Source of the DNA: Pusillimonas minor
GTDB lineage: Bacteria > Pseudomonadota > Gammaproteobacteria > Burkholderiales > Burkholderiaceae_B
Length of the DNA stretch: 64,000 nt
Direction of reading: 5' to 3'
NCBI RefSeq assembly: GCF_014237865.1
Contig: NZ_JACJUU010000003.1
Span: 1 to 64,000 of the forward strand
The translations under genes and the position numbers were made by a program. The notes beneath the pieces are model-generated. The model worked only from the letters and a program-made list of their open reading frames with translations. It did no database searches and was not told the origin of the DNA. Of this stretch, positions 9,618 to 17,588 are shown piece by piece (the stretch's first letter is position 1; each line of letters starts with the position of its first letter).

Positions 9618-11252
9618 TTAGCCGGCCAGTTTTGGTTCGTCGGAACCCACCTGGGCAGGGCGCCCTTTTTGGCCGACGCCGGTATTGAGCACTGCAATGG
9701 CCACGCCCAGGTTTTCGGCCTCGGCCGACAGGTGGCGCACGGTTTGCCCCAGGTCGTGAACCATGTTGGCATTTTGCTGGGTGACGGTGTCCATCAGCGA
9801 GACCGCCTGATTGATTTCGGTCAGGCCAGTGGTTTGCTCGACCGATGCCGTTGAGATTTCGGCCATAACGTCGGTGACGCGACGAACCGAGTCGACGATT
9901 TCCTGCATGGTGGCGCCGGCACGCGATACCTGTTCGGAGCCCGCGGTAATGCGCGAGTTGGAGTCGTCGATGAGGCTTTTGACCTCTTTGGCGGCCTGTG
10001 AGCTTTTTAGCGCGAGGTTGCGGACTTCGCCCGCGACGACGGCAAAGCTTTTCCCGGCTTCGCCGGCCCGGGCCGATTCGACGGCCGCGTTAAGCGCCAG
10101 AATATTGGTCTGGAAGGCAATGCCTTCAATAAGCGTGACGATGTCTGAAATTTTGCGTGAACTTTCGCTGATGCCGTCCATGGTATGAACGACTTCGCCG
10201 ACGACTTGGCCGCCGCGTTGTGCGATTTTCATGCTTTCGTCGGCCAGGCGGCTGGCCAGGTGGGCATTGTCGGTATTTTGCTTTACGGTGACCGTCAACT
10301 CTTCCATGGCCGCTGCGGTTTCTTGCAACGACGCGGCGTTGTCTTCGGTGCGGGCCGACAAATGCGTGTTGTTGGCGTACAAGACTTGCGCGGTGTGGGC
10401 CGTTGAATGCACGCCGACTTCGACGTCGTGCGCGATACTGATCAGGCTCTTGCGCATGATGTCGAGGTAGAAGTTAAGGTTATTGACCTCATCACTTTTG
10501 CCTTCGTGCAGTTCAAGCGTCAGGTTGCCGGCCGAAATTTGCCGCGCCACGCGGGCGGCATCGGCCAGCGATGTAATGGCGCGTTGGGCCACCAGCCAGC
10601 CATAGCCCAGCATACCTGCGGTTAGTACGCCAACGGCAGGCCACACAACCCAGGCCTGGCTGGCGGGGACGCCGCCCTGGGCAGCGAACCAGCCGGCAAT
10701 ACCAATAGCACCCAGGCCCATTGCCGACATGCGCAGCAGGCTGGAACGAAGGCTATTGTTAAAGGGCATGGCGGCGTAGTCCAGTAGGCGCAGTACCCCT
10801 TTACGGACTTTTTGGCCGCCCTTGACCGTGTGCCAACGCACCTTGCCTTCGTTGATCTCTTGGTAGAAGGCTTCGGCGGCTTTGATTTGCTCTTCGGTGG
10901 GCTTGACCCGTACCGAGGCGTAGCATGTGACTTCGCCGTTTTCGACGACCGGGTAGGCATTGGCCAGTACCCAGTAATAGCCGCCGTCTTTACGACGGTT
11001 TTTAACAATACCCAGCCAGGGCTTGCCTTCTTTTAGCGTGTCCCACAGGTCGGCAAAGGCCTCGGGGGGCATGTCGGGATGGCGAATCAGGTTATGCGGT
11101 TTGCCCAGCAGCTCGTCGCGCGTAAAGCCGCTGACTTCAATAAATGCCGGGTTGGCATAGATAATCCGACCTTTCATGTCGGTTTTGGAAATCAGGTACT
11201 GGTCTTCGCGAACAACAGTTTCGATGTTGGTGACGGGCAGGTTTTTACGCAT
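9618..11252 (-). CDS. Methyl-accepting chemotaxis protein with N-terminal PAS, Aer-like
   Basis: This inner-membrane signal transducer probably senses redox or energy state, or an aromatic substrate, and feeds the CheA/CheY pathway. It has 544 residues. A PAS domain at about 15-120 contains GRIIYANPAFIEVSGFTRDELLGKPHNLIRHPDMPPEAF, typical of Aer-like FAD-binding PAS. Two closely spaced hydrophobic segments lie at about 172-215, then a HAMP-like linker and the coiled-coil signalling domain, with the hairpin core at about 395 (ALNAAVESARAGEAGKSFAVVAGEVR). There is no large periplasmic domain, so sensing is cytoplasmic. It lies just upstream of pcaB but is separated by a hairpin, so a link to aromatic chemotaxis is speculative. 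Confidence 0.88.
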   Translation of the reverse strand: MRKNLPVTNIETVVREDQYLISKTDMKGRIIYANPAFIEVSGFTRDELLGKPHNLIRHPDMPPEAFADLWDTLKEGKPWLGIVKNRRKDGGYYWVLANAYPVVENGEVTCYASVRVKPTEEQIKAAEAFYQEINEGKVRWHTVKGGQKVRKGVLRLLDYAAMPFNNSLRSSLLRMSAMGLGAIGIAGWFAAQGGVPASQAWVVWPAVGVLTAGMLGYGWLVAQRAITSLADAARVARQISAGNLTLELHEGKSDEVNNLNFYLDIMRKSLISIAHDVEVGVHSTAHTAQVLYANNTHLSARTEDNAASLQETAAAMEELTVTVKQNTDNAHLASRLADESMKIAQRGGQVVGEVVHTMDGISESSRKISDIVTLIEGIAFQTNILALNAAVESARAGEAGKSFAVVAGEVRNLALKSSQAAKEVKSLIDDSNSRITAGSEQVSRAGATMQEIVDSVRRVTDVMAEISTASVEQTTGLTEINQAVSLMDTVTQQNANMVHDLGQTVRHLSAEAENLGVAIAVLNTGVGQKGRPAQVGSDEPKLAG

Positions 11253-11398
11253 ACAGAGTGTGGGTTCCGTTTTTTCGCTACAAGGTGCGCGAGGTTATGT
11301 CCGAGCTACGTCTAACCCGCAATTGTAAGTGGGTGAAACTGCCTGCTACCCCAAATTAGCCGGGCAAATTGCCCCTTGCTTGTGTCATTGGCAGTAAA

Positions 11399-11437
11399 AA
11401 CCCCTGCCGGATGGTAACCCGACAGGGGTATTAACGA
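11399..11437 (-). terminator. Intrinsic terminator after the solute-binding gene
   Basis: On the minus strand CCCCTGTCGG pairs with CCGGCAGGGG (one U-G pair) and is followed by TTTTTA. It lies about 70 bases beyond the stop at 11503. Confidence 0.7.
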
Positions 11438-11502
11438 CTGAGGCGCCTGGTTGTTTAGTTGATGTAAATCAAGCGCGGCCCAGCTTTGCTACGCCGTTTG
11501 GT

Positions 11503-12390
11503 TTATTTGGCCACCTGCACAAACTGGTTGGTAAACAGGTCGTTCAGGTCGATGCGGTCGCGAATAATGCCTTCTTTCAGATAAAAGTCTTGCAGGGCCG
11601 ATACGCGTTTGGGGTCGAAGCTGCCGGTGCGTTCCTGGCCCGAATACACATTTTTTGCGTAGTAGGTCAGCACTTGCTCTACAAATTTTTCACGGCCTTT
11701 GTACGACGGCATGAACGACACGTATTCGGCAGTGGCCTGTGCTGGGTTGTCACGGACCTCGGCAAACGCTTTCAGCGTGGCGTTCAAGAACTTCTGAATA
11801 ATTTCGGGCTTTTCGGCAATCATTTTTTCAGACGCCATGATGGCCTGCGCCATACCGGGGAAGTACTTGCCGGTGGACTCGTACGTCATGGCGATGCCGC
11901 CGTCTTCAACCATAAAGCCGTTTTCGGGGGCGCCGATCATGCCAATGGCTTTGCCGGTACCCACCAGTTGCCAGATGCCGACAGGGCCGGCGGCTTGCAC
12001 ATCGGTATCGTCGCGCTTCAGCCCGGCTTGCGCCAGTACGGCCAGCGTCGCGTAAAACGAGGTGTCTTGATACGACATGACGGTAAAGGTTTTGCCTTTC
12101 AGGTCGGCGGGCGATTTGATGTTGGCGTCGGCGCGCATCATGATCTGGTGCAGGGCCTGGCCACCCAGCAGTGCCACCCCTTTTACGGGGATGCCGTTCT
12201 GGCGAAGAATAATCGGGGTGTCGCCCAGCGCGCCGCCCAGTGGTGCGTTGCCCGCGCCCAGTTGCTTGCCAACATCGGCGCCGCCTTTGGCCGTCACAAA
12301 GTTCACTTTCAGGCCTTGTTGGGCGTAGTAATTTTTGTTTTGGGCCAGCATGAATGGGGCAAAGGCAATCACGCCTGCCGGTGCGGGCAT
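11503..12390 (-). pseudogene. ABC-type solute-binding protein (NMT1/SsuA-like), 5' end lost
   Basis: The readable 295 residues form a periplasmic substrate-binding fold of the nitrate/taurine/NMT1 group (FMLAQNKNYYAQQGLKVNFV at the start, then GAGNAPLGGALGDTPIILRQNG). The usual N-terminal signal peptide and first beta-strand are absent. The frame starts inside what should be the first strand (AGVIAFAPFMLAQ). Immediately upstream, in another frame, lies the beginning of an oxygenase gene, so the true 5' end has been deleted. Without a signal peptide the protein would not reach the periplasm. No ABC permease or ATPase gene is adjacent. The natural substrate cannot be told. Confidence 0.7.
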
Positions 12391-12524
12391 ACGTTTTTAA
12401 GAATGGCGGGGGTGCCGTCGGCTTGCCGGTAAATAACGACCGGTTCGTTGCAGATAATGCGGCCTAGCGGCTGCTGGGCCAGCTCGGCGCTGGTACAGGC
12501 AACGTACCAAAAGTTCTTAAGCAT
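12369..12524 (-). pseudogene. vanA: 5' fragment of a vanillate O-demethylase oxygenase-like gene
   Basis: From ATG 12524 the minus strand encodes 51 residues beginning MLKNFWYVACTSAELAQ and continuing to NEPVVIYR and LKNVCPHR, then a stop at 12369-12371. This is the start of a VanA-type Rieske oxygenase, up to the first CxH of the Rieske cluster (CPH), where the intact protein would go on for about 300 more residues. The remainder has been replaced by the interior of a solute-binding protein gene in another frame, with the junction within about 12369-12390. A TetR-type gene lies 65 bases upstream, with shared GCGTGAATT repeats, as expected for a regulated oxygenase operon. Confidence 0.65.
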
Positions 12525-12527
12525 TTG

Positions 12528-12565
12528 AATTCACGCATTTAAATTAATTAACGTTAGCGTGAATT
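12528..12565. promoter_or_regulatory. Inverted repeat AATTCACGC/GCGTGAATT upstream of vanA fragment
   Basis: The arms lie at 12528-12536 and 12557-12565. GCGTGAATT occurs again at 13379-13387, upstream of the TetR gene, within a looser TTAATT/AATTAA dyad. Sharing one motif between both promoters suggests a TetR operator controlling its own gene and the former oxygenase operon. Confidence 0.5.
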
Positions 12566-12588
12566 ATTGGCCCCTTAACAATACTGGG

Positions 12589-13263
12589 TCAATCAGGGTT
12601 AGCGCTAGGTTCTGCCAGCCCATGTAGCATCAGGTCGGTCAGAAAGTTGACATAGCGCGTTTTAAGCTCGGCCGGGTCGGCATCTTCGCCAAATAGTTCA
12701 GACAGCAGCGGGCCGGCTGCCGTAAAAAATTCAGTCAGGCCGATTAGCGCAATATGCAAAAAGCGCGGGTCAATGGCGCGAACGGGGGTTTGGGGGTTGT
12801 CGTGCAGCATGGATACTGTCAATTGCATCCCGCGCGACGTCACACGGTTTAGCAGGGCATTGTCTTTGCCTTCGGCCGACTTCTGATAAATCTGGTCCAG
12901 CACCAGCCGATGAAAGTGCGGGTTGGCTTCAATCAGCTCGATCATGCCGCGCAATCGTGCCGCCAACTTGTCGCCCAATGGTGCGTGGCTTTGCACCGAT
13001 GGGCGCACGGTGTCGTGCTCGCCTTCTACCAGTTGCTGGGTTGCCGCCGTCAGCAAGCCGTCTTTACTGCCAAAGTAATAACGAATCAGCGCCGGGTGTA
13101 CCCCCGCGCGCTGCGCCACCGCTGCCAGCGTTAGCGCCTGAGGCGTGGTGTGGCGTAGCTCTTCAATAGTGGCTTGCACCAGGGCTTCGGGCCCCACACC
13201 GTCAACAGCGTCGGGGCGGCCCTTGGCGCGGGGTTTGCGAGGTTTGGCGGGTGTAGTGGTCAT
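12589..13263 (-). CDS. TetR/AcrR-family transcription regulator
   Basis: This is a DNA-binding repressor of 224 residues from ATG 13263; the frame is open further upstream, but ATG 13263 begins a conventional TetR-like N-terminus (a Lys/Arg/Pro-rich tail before the helix-turn-helix). The HTH spans about 35-80 (QALTLAAVAQRAGVHPALIRYYFGSKDGLL). The C-terminal ligand domain is generic. It is transcribed toward the vanA fragment, and the same GCGTGAATT motif occurs before both, so it probably controlled an aromatic demethylation operon. That operon is now broken, and its present target, if any other than itself, is unknown. Confidence 0.82.
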   Translation of the reverse strand: MTTTPAKPRKPRAKGRPDAVDGVGPEALVQATIEELRHTTPQALTLAAVAQRAGVHPALIRYYFGSKDGLLTAATQQLVEGEHDTVRPSVQSHAPLGDKLAARLRGMIELIEANPHFHRLVLDQIYQKSAEGKDNALLNRVTSRGMQLTVSMLHDNPQTPVRAIDPRFLHIALIGLTEFFTAAGPLLSELFGEDADPAELKTRYVNFLTDLMLHGLAEPSANPD

Positions 13264-13378
13264 GGAGTGGTGCTTGTCGTGTTGCGATGGCTTTGGGTAC
13301 TGATGGCGGCGTAGCCCTGTGGTGCCGAAGTGCAATACGGGGGTACAGCGACCGGCCACAGGTTTTTAATTATCTTAA

Positions 13379-13387
13379 GCGTGAATT
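13379..13387. promoter_or_regulatory. Possible TetR operator half-site upstream of the TetR gene
   Basis: GCGTGAATT within TTAATTatcttaagcgtgAATTAA (13367-13388) repeats the motif seen at 12528-12565. Confidence 0.4.
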
Positions 13388-13561
13388 AAGGCCGGTGTAA
13401 ACCGTCGGGGGCCTGGGTGGGGCTGCCTGTTTGTACTTTTTTTGCGGATGGGGTGTTGGCCTTTAGTAGACGGCCGGACACTTTTCGCCGACTCGGCATT
13501 TGCGAATTGTTGGCGCGAGAGCAAACGCCCACACTGACAGTCATCTGATCAAGGGGGCTTT

Positions 13562-13828
13562 ATGAGAATGCGGATGCACAAACAAGCGGGCCAGGGGATG
13601 ACCGAATACATCATCGTCGTTGCGCTGGTCGCAGTGGCGGCCATCGCGGTCTATCAAACTTTTGGTCAGGTGGTCAGGTCGCAAACCGCCGCGATGGCCA
13701 AAGAGCTGGCCGGTGAAGACGGCACGGCCGAGTCGCAAATGGCACAAACGGCCGCGCAGGCAGCGGCGGCGCAAACTGCCGCCAAAAGTCTGAAGTCGTT
13801 TACCGGCAATGCCGGCGGCGGGCAGTAA
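13562..13828 (+). CDS. flp: Flp-type pilin-like subunit
   Basis: This small type IVb pilin-like protein of 88 residues is the first gene of the Tad locus. After a short basic leader (about 11 residues, KQAGQG) comes MTEYIIVVALVAVAAIAVY, the hydrophobic alpha-helix with the Gly/Glu pattern cut by a prepilin peptidase in Flp and TadE-type prepilins. The rest is Ala/Gln rich (MAQTAAQAAAAQTAAKS). It could be the major pilin or a minor pseudopilin. No prepilin peptidase gene is present in this locus, so processing must come from elsewhere in the genome. Confidence 0.7.
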   Translation: MRMRMHKQAGQGMTEYIIVVALVAVAAIAVYQTFGQVVRSQTAAMAKELAGEDGTAESQMAQTAAQAAAAQTAAKSLKSFTGNAGGGQ

Positions 13829-13830
13829 AG

Positions 13831-15153
13831 GTGTTGCGCGCTGCCTATTCTGTATCGCGCGGTCCGGCGCGCCAGCACGGGCAATCCATGGTCCTGGGGT
13901 TGCTGCTGGCCGGTGCGGCGGCATTGGCAATGGTTCGGTACTTTGGGGTAGGGCAGGTTTTGGGCGCGCGGGCCGACCAAACTCACGCGCTCGATGCGGC
14001 CGCCTACAGCGGTGCGCTGGTACAGGCGCGAGCCTTGAATTTATTGTCGTTTATTAACAGGGCGCAGGTAGGGCATCAGGTTGCCATGGCGCATTTGGCT
14101 ACGCTTGGGTCGTGGGCTTTGTTTGGCGGGCACGAAGCCAGGCAATTGGGCCAGGGCAATCCGCCAGCCTATCTTATTGCCATGATGTTCGGCCCGTCGC
14201 ATGGGGCGGCGTATGCGTCGGCCTCGATGGCCGCCGGGCGCGAAACAACCGCCGCCGGGTTCGGGGCACTGGCACAAGCCTATGCCGCCCACGATCGCCT
14301 GGTGCACGACACCTTGTTCAAGGCGCAGCAAGATATCGTCACCAATTTGCGTCGTTCACGCGACGAGGCCATGACCCAGGTGCTCAACCGTAGCTACCCG
14401 GACGGGAATTATGCGCTGGACGTGTCCGATGACGGCCTGGATGATTATCTGACCTTGCAGGGCGGGTTGTCGTTGTCGGGTTTCGTGACCGACGTTGTTG
14501 CGCGGTTTGCATTTCTTGCCCCTCGCAACGAAACCGCGCGTAATGCCTGGATGTTCAATCCACGCTGCCCCCACTTGCGTCATGAGCTGCGTCGCAGGGG
14601 TGAAACCAGGCTTGCTTCAGACGGGCGCTGGGCCGTTACAGACACGCAGTCCTACCATGCGTTGCGATCGAACAAATGGATAGGCTGCTACTACCGCGAA
14701 TATGCAATGGGGTGGGGCTGGATAGCTGGTCAACAAGCTACCGGGCACGACATGCCCCATGTGCAGAATCCCCCCGACAACTTTGCTGCGCAAGATTTTT
14801 GGCGTTGGGTCCAGACGCATACCGACTGGGATATTTTTTCAGGCGCCGCCAACCCTTTGGCAAATTCAAGGGCGGCGGCGCAGCGTCCGCTTTGGTCCAT
14901 GCGCGGGCTGCCGGGGTACTTCGATGTGCGTCAGGCCGGCCAGTCTAAACCGCTGTATTTCTCGGCGCGTCTTGTGCGCGCAATTGCCTCGGGCGAACGC
15001 ATGCACACCTATAGCGCCGCCGAAACCTACTTTCAGCGGCCGCAGGCGCGTGCAGATCGCAGGCTCGAGCGACAGAATCTGTTCAACCCGTATTGGCAAG
15101 CGCGGTTGGCGATCAGCCCGGCATTACGTCATAACACTCAGGTGGGGTCATGA
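13831..15153 (+). CDS. TadG-like pilus-associated protein
   Basis: This protein of 440 residues starts at GTG 13831, three bases after the pilin-like gene. An N-terminal hydrophobic segment (about 20-42, GQSMVLGLLLAGAAALAMV) resembles TadE/TadG-type prepilin anchors, with the remainder outside the membrane. Like TadG proteins, it opens with a stretch on loss of the pilin-like glutamate and then a long variable domain. I see no catalytic motif. Membership of the Tad operon is clear from position (3-4 base spacing on both sides), but the exact role is inferred. Confidence 0.55.
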   Translation: MLRAAYSVSRGPARQHGQSMVLGLLLAGAAALAMVRYFGVGQVLGARADQTHALDAAAYSGALVQARALNLLSFINRAQVGHQVAMAHLATLGSWALFGGHEARQLGQGNPPAYLIAMMFGPSHGAAYASASMAAGRETTAAGFGALAQAYAAHDRLVHDTLFKAQQDIVTNLRRSRDEAMTQVLNRSYPDGNYALDVSDDGLDDYLTLQGGLSLSGFVTDVVARFAFLAPRNETARNAWMFNPRCPHLRHELRRRGETRLASDGRWAVTDTQSYHALRSNKWIGCYYREYAMGWGWIAGQQATGHDMPHVQNPPDNFAAQDFWRWVQTHTDWDIFSGAANPLANSRAAAQRPLWSMRGLPGYFDVRQAGQSKPLYFSARLVRAIASGERMHTYSAAETYFQRPQARADRRLERQNLFNPYWQARLAISPALRHNTQVGS

Positions 15154-15863
15154 GGCGGCCCACAACACGGGCGCGCGGTCAGGCACTTGCCGAGGGGGTG
15201 GTGGTGCTGGTCGTGCTGTGCGGCCTGTGGGCGGCATCAACCTGGTTGTTTCGGCTGCAAGATATGGCCTTGCAGGTTTCGCATGCCAGTCGTTCTGTTG
15301 CCTTTGCGGCCACACGGGGTGGCAGTTTGTTTGCGGCTACCGACCAGGTACGTGAGCGTTACTTTTCCGGTCCGTCGCACCAATGGCGTACTCGTTCAGG
15401 CGTGTCGTGGCTGCGTGCGGGTCGCTCCGAACTGTCGGTCGATATCGATACCTTGCCGGTGTTGTCGCCCTACGCTCAACCTGGCGCTGGGGCGCATGGT
15501 GCCGGGGTACTGGCCGCATCACTGGGTGTGGGTGATCGGGTATTGACCGAAGCCGTTGTGCAGTTGCAGCCACGGGCGCTGGATACGGGCACCGCCCCGT
15601 TGTTGATAGGCAAACAGTCTATTTTGGTGGGGGCGGGTCATGCCGCTGATGACGTCGGTGTGCTGCATCGGGTGGGTTCATCTGCGGCGGCGTGGTCGGT
15701 GGCAGCCGGTAGCTCAGTGGCGACGGGGCAAGCGCTCGCGTCGGTGCTTGCGCCACTCGATAGGGGGTGGTCGCGCACAGCGCCCGACTTTGACTGGTTA
15801 TCACCCTGGCAGGGCGATGTGCCCGCCATGCACCTTGATTCTTCAGGCGGGAGCCCCGGATGA
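15150..15863 (+). CDS. TadE-like minor pseudopilin
   Basis: The 237-residue protein overlaps the previous stop by 4 bases. Its N-terminus RGQALAEGVVVLVVLCGLWAA matches the TadE/TadF prepilin pattern: a short leader ending in G-Q, a glutamate about five residues into the helix, then a hydrophobic stretch. The rest is likely extracytoplasmic and lacks recognisable domains. It probably helps initiate the Tad pilus fibre. The assignment is based on the N-terminal motif plus operon context. Confidence 0.6.
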   Translation: MRRPTTRARGQALAEGVVVLVVLCGLWAASTWLFRLQDMALQVSHASRSVAFAATRGGSLFAATDQVRERYFSGPSHQWRTRSGVSWLRAGRSELSVDIDTLPVLSPYAQPGAGAHGAGVLAASLGVGDRVLTEAVVQLQPRALDTGTAPLLIGKQSILVGAGHAADDVGVLHRVGSSAAAWSVAAGSSVATGQALASVLAPLDRGWSRTAPDFDWLSPWQGDVPAMHLDSSGGSPG

Positions 15864-16555
15864 TGTCTCCAAATTTTGTTATGCGGTGGGCGTTTGCCGG
15901 GTGCATGTTGTGGGCGACATCGCCGGTGCAGGCCGGCGCCGATGTCATGCGGGTATTTGAGCGTTTGGCTGCACCCGATATGGTGTGGGAACCTATAGAA
16001 CAGTCGACGCTTGCGGGACAGCCAGTGTATTGGCGGATGTTCTCGGTTACCGGGCCGCTCATGGAAGTCGCTGCTCGCCTGAGCCAGTTCTCCAGCGTGT
16101 TTCAGCGCGCGTTGGTATTGCGTCACAAGGTGGTGTTGTCTGGTGTGGCGGGTCGCAAGCATTGGGTGGCCGATCTTACGACAACGCCCGACGGTATCAA
16201 GGGTGTGTTGTCTATGATGCTGCTCTCGGGTAAACCGTCTGTCGGGCAGCGGGCCGCCGTCTTGCCCTGGCTGTCGCAATGGGCGCAATCCCGCTACAGT
16301 CAAACTACGCATTCGGCGATGGCAACGACAACCCACGAGGTGTATAGCGCGTCAATGCCGCCTGCGACGCTGCGTCGGCTGATGCGCGAAAGTTTGCAAA
16401 AAGAAGGTTGGACGGCGTTGTCTGCAGCGTCGGCCGGAAGCCTCGAGCGATGGCGTAAACAGAGCGTCAAGCTTTTGTTCTCAACATATGAGGCGGGGGC
16501 CGGCACAACGATTTTCTTGCATGCTGCCGAGCCTGTCCGGGTGGGGGGCGGCTGA
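15860..16555 (+). CDS. Secreted protein of the Tad operon, unknown function
   Basis: The 231 residues begin with a clear signal peptide (about 1-26, ending SPVQA-G). The rest shows no family that I recognise. The start overlaps the upstream stop (ATGATG). Its position between a TadE-like gene and cpaB suggests a periplasmic accessory of pilus assembly. The leader lacks an obvious lipobox. Confidence 0.5.
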   Translation: MMSPNFVMRWAFAGCMLWATSPVQAGADVMRVFERLAAPDMVWEPIEQSTLAGQPVYWRMFSVTGPLMEVAARLSQFSSVFQRALVLRHKVVLSGVAGRKHWVADLTTTPDGIKGVLSMMLLSGKPSVGQRAAVLPWLSQWAQSRYSQTTHSAMATTTHEVYSASMPPATLRRLMRESLQKEGWTALSAASAGSLERWRKQSVKLLFSTYEAGAGTTIFLHAAEPVRVGGG

Positions 16556-16556
16556 T

Positions 16557-17588
16557 ATGCAGCTATTCGCGCGTCGCCTGCCGGTTGCCGGGCGCACTTT
16601 GGCGGTGTGGGGACTGGCACTGGCTTCGGGGGTGTTTGCCGCATTGGCGGCTCAGCGCCATCTCGACCAAAAAGTACGCCAGCTCGAGGCGGCAGCGTCT
16701 GTTCCAACCGTTGGTCGTATCGTGGCAGCGTTCGATTTACCGGCAGGCACCTTGCTTGACACCAGTCATCTGGCCACGCGCCAGTATCCTCGCGCGCTGG
16801 TGTCCAGCGATTCCATGCCGCCCGAGCGGGTCTCTTACGTGGTGGGGCAGGTCTTGACGGTTGCGCTCAAGGCGGGCGATGCCATCGGGGCGGCCCACAC
16901 GCGCGGCGCAGGTCCGCCACCGTTTTCCAGTCAGCTTGGGGTAGGCCGCAGGGCAATTACCATGCCGGTCGATGCTATCAATGCCGTCGCTGGCCTGCTT
17001 AAGCCGGGCGACCTTATCGACTTGTATGTCTCGTTCGATTACCAGCGTCGGCGGATTACGGCGCCCCTGTTGCAAGGGGTGCAAGTATTGGCAACGGGGC
17101 TAGACACCATGGCCGCCGACGGTCAGCCCCTCCGGGCGGATTCGGGCGGCTTTGCTACGGTCACCCTCGATACCTCGCCCGAAGATGCCGTCAAGTTGGT
17201 GGCCGCGCGTCAGGGGGGCGTGATTACATCTGTCCTGAGGCGATCCGACGACGCCCATTCGAGCCGGAAGGCGGTACGAGGCGATCTGGCCAGTCTGCTG
17301 GGTGTGGCTCGCCCCCCACCCTTGAATTTGCGCCCGAAGCGGGCGCCGGTCATCTACGGCAGTACCGGAAAGTTGACTTTGCCGGGGCTGAACCCGCTGG
17401 CGCCGGCGGTCCGCCAGGAGAGTGGGGTGTTCGATCTTCCTGCCCGGCCCCGTCTGGTGCGTGTGTCGCCTGAAGCGTCGCCCGGCTTTGCACCGGGTCA
17501 TGAGACCGGTCAGCATGTTGAAGACGATACTTACGATGCTGAAGATGGTGCCGGTGAACCGCAAGCAGCAGACGGAGAGACCCAATGA
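16557..17588 (+). CDS. cpaB: Flp pilus assembly protein CpaB/RcpC
   Basis: CpaB/RcpC is a periplasmic, inner-membrane-anchored protein needed for Tad pilus assembly, thought to stabilise the secretin. It has 343 residues from ATG 16557, one base after the previous stop. A single N-terminal membrane helix (about 10-32) leads to a SAF domain (about 48-115; VAAFDLPAGTLLDTSHLATRQYP) and the RcpC-like region (AITMPVDAINAVAGLLKPGDLIDLYVS). The C-terminal 60 residues are acidic and low-complexity. The stop overlaps the secretin start (ATGA). Confidence 0.85.
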   Translation: MQLFARRLPVAGRTLAVWGLALASGVFAALAAQRHLDQKVRQLEAAASVPTVGRIVAAFDLPAGTLLDTSHLATRQYPRALVSSDSMPPERVSYVVGQVLTVALKAGDAIGAAHTRGAGPPPFSSQLGVGRRAITMPVDAINAVAGLLKPGDLIDLYVSFDYQRRRITAPLLQGVQVLATGLDTMAADGQPLRADSGGFATVTLDTSPEDAVKLVAARQGGVITSVLRRSDDAHSSRKAVRGDLASLLGVARPPPLNLRPKRAPVIYGSTGKLTLPGLNPLAPAVRQESGVFDLPARPRLVRVSPEASPGFAPGHETGQHVEDDTYDAEDGAGEPQAADGETQ

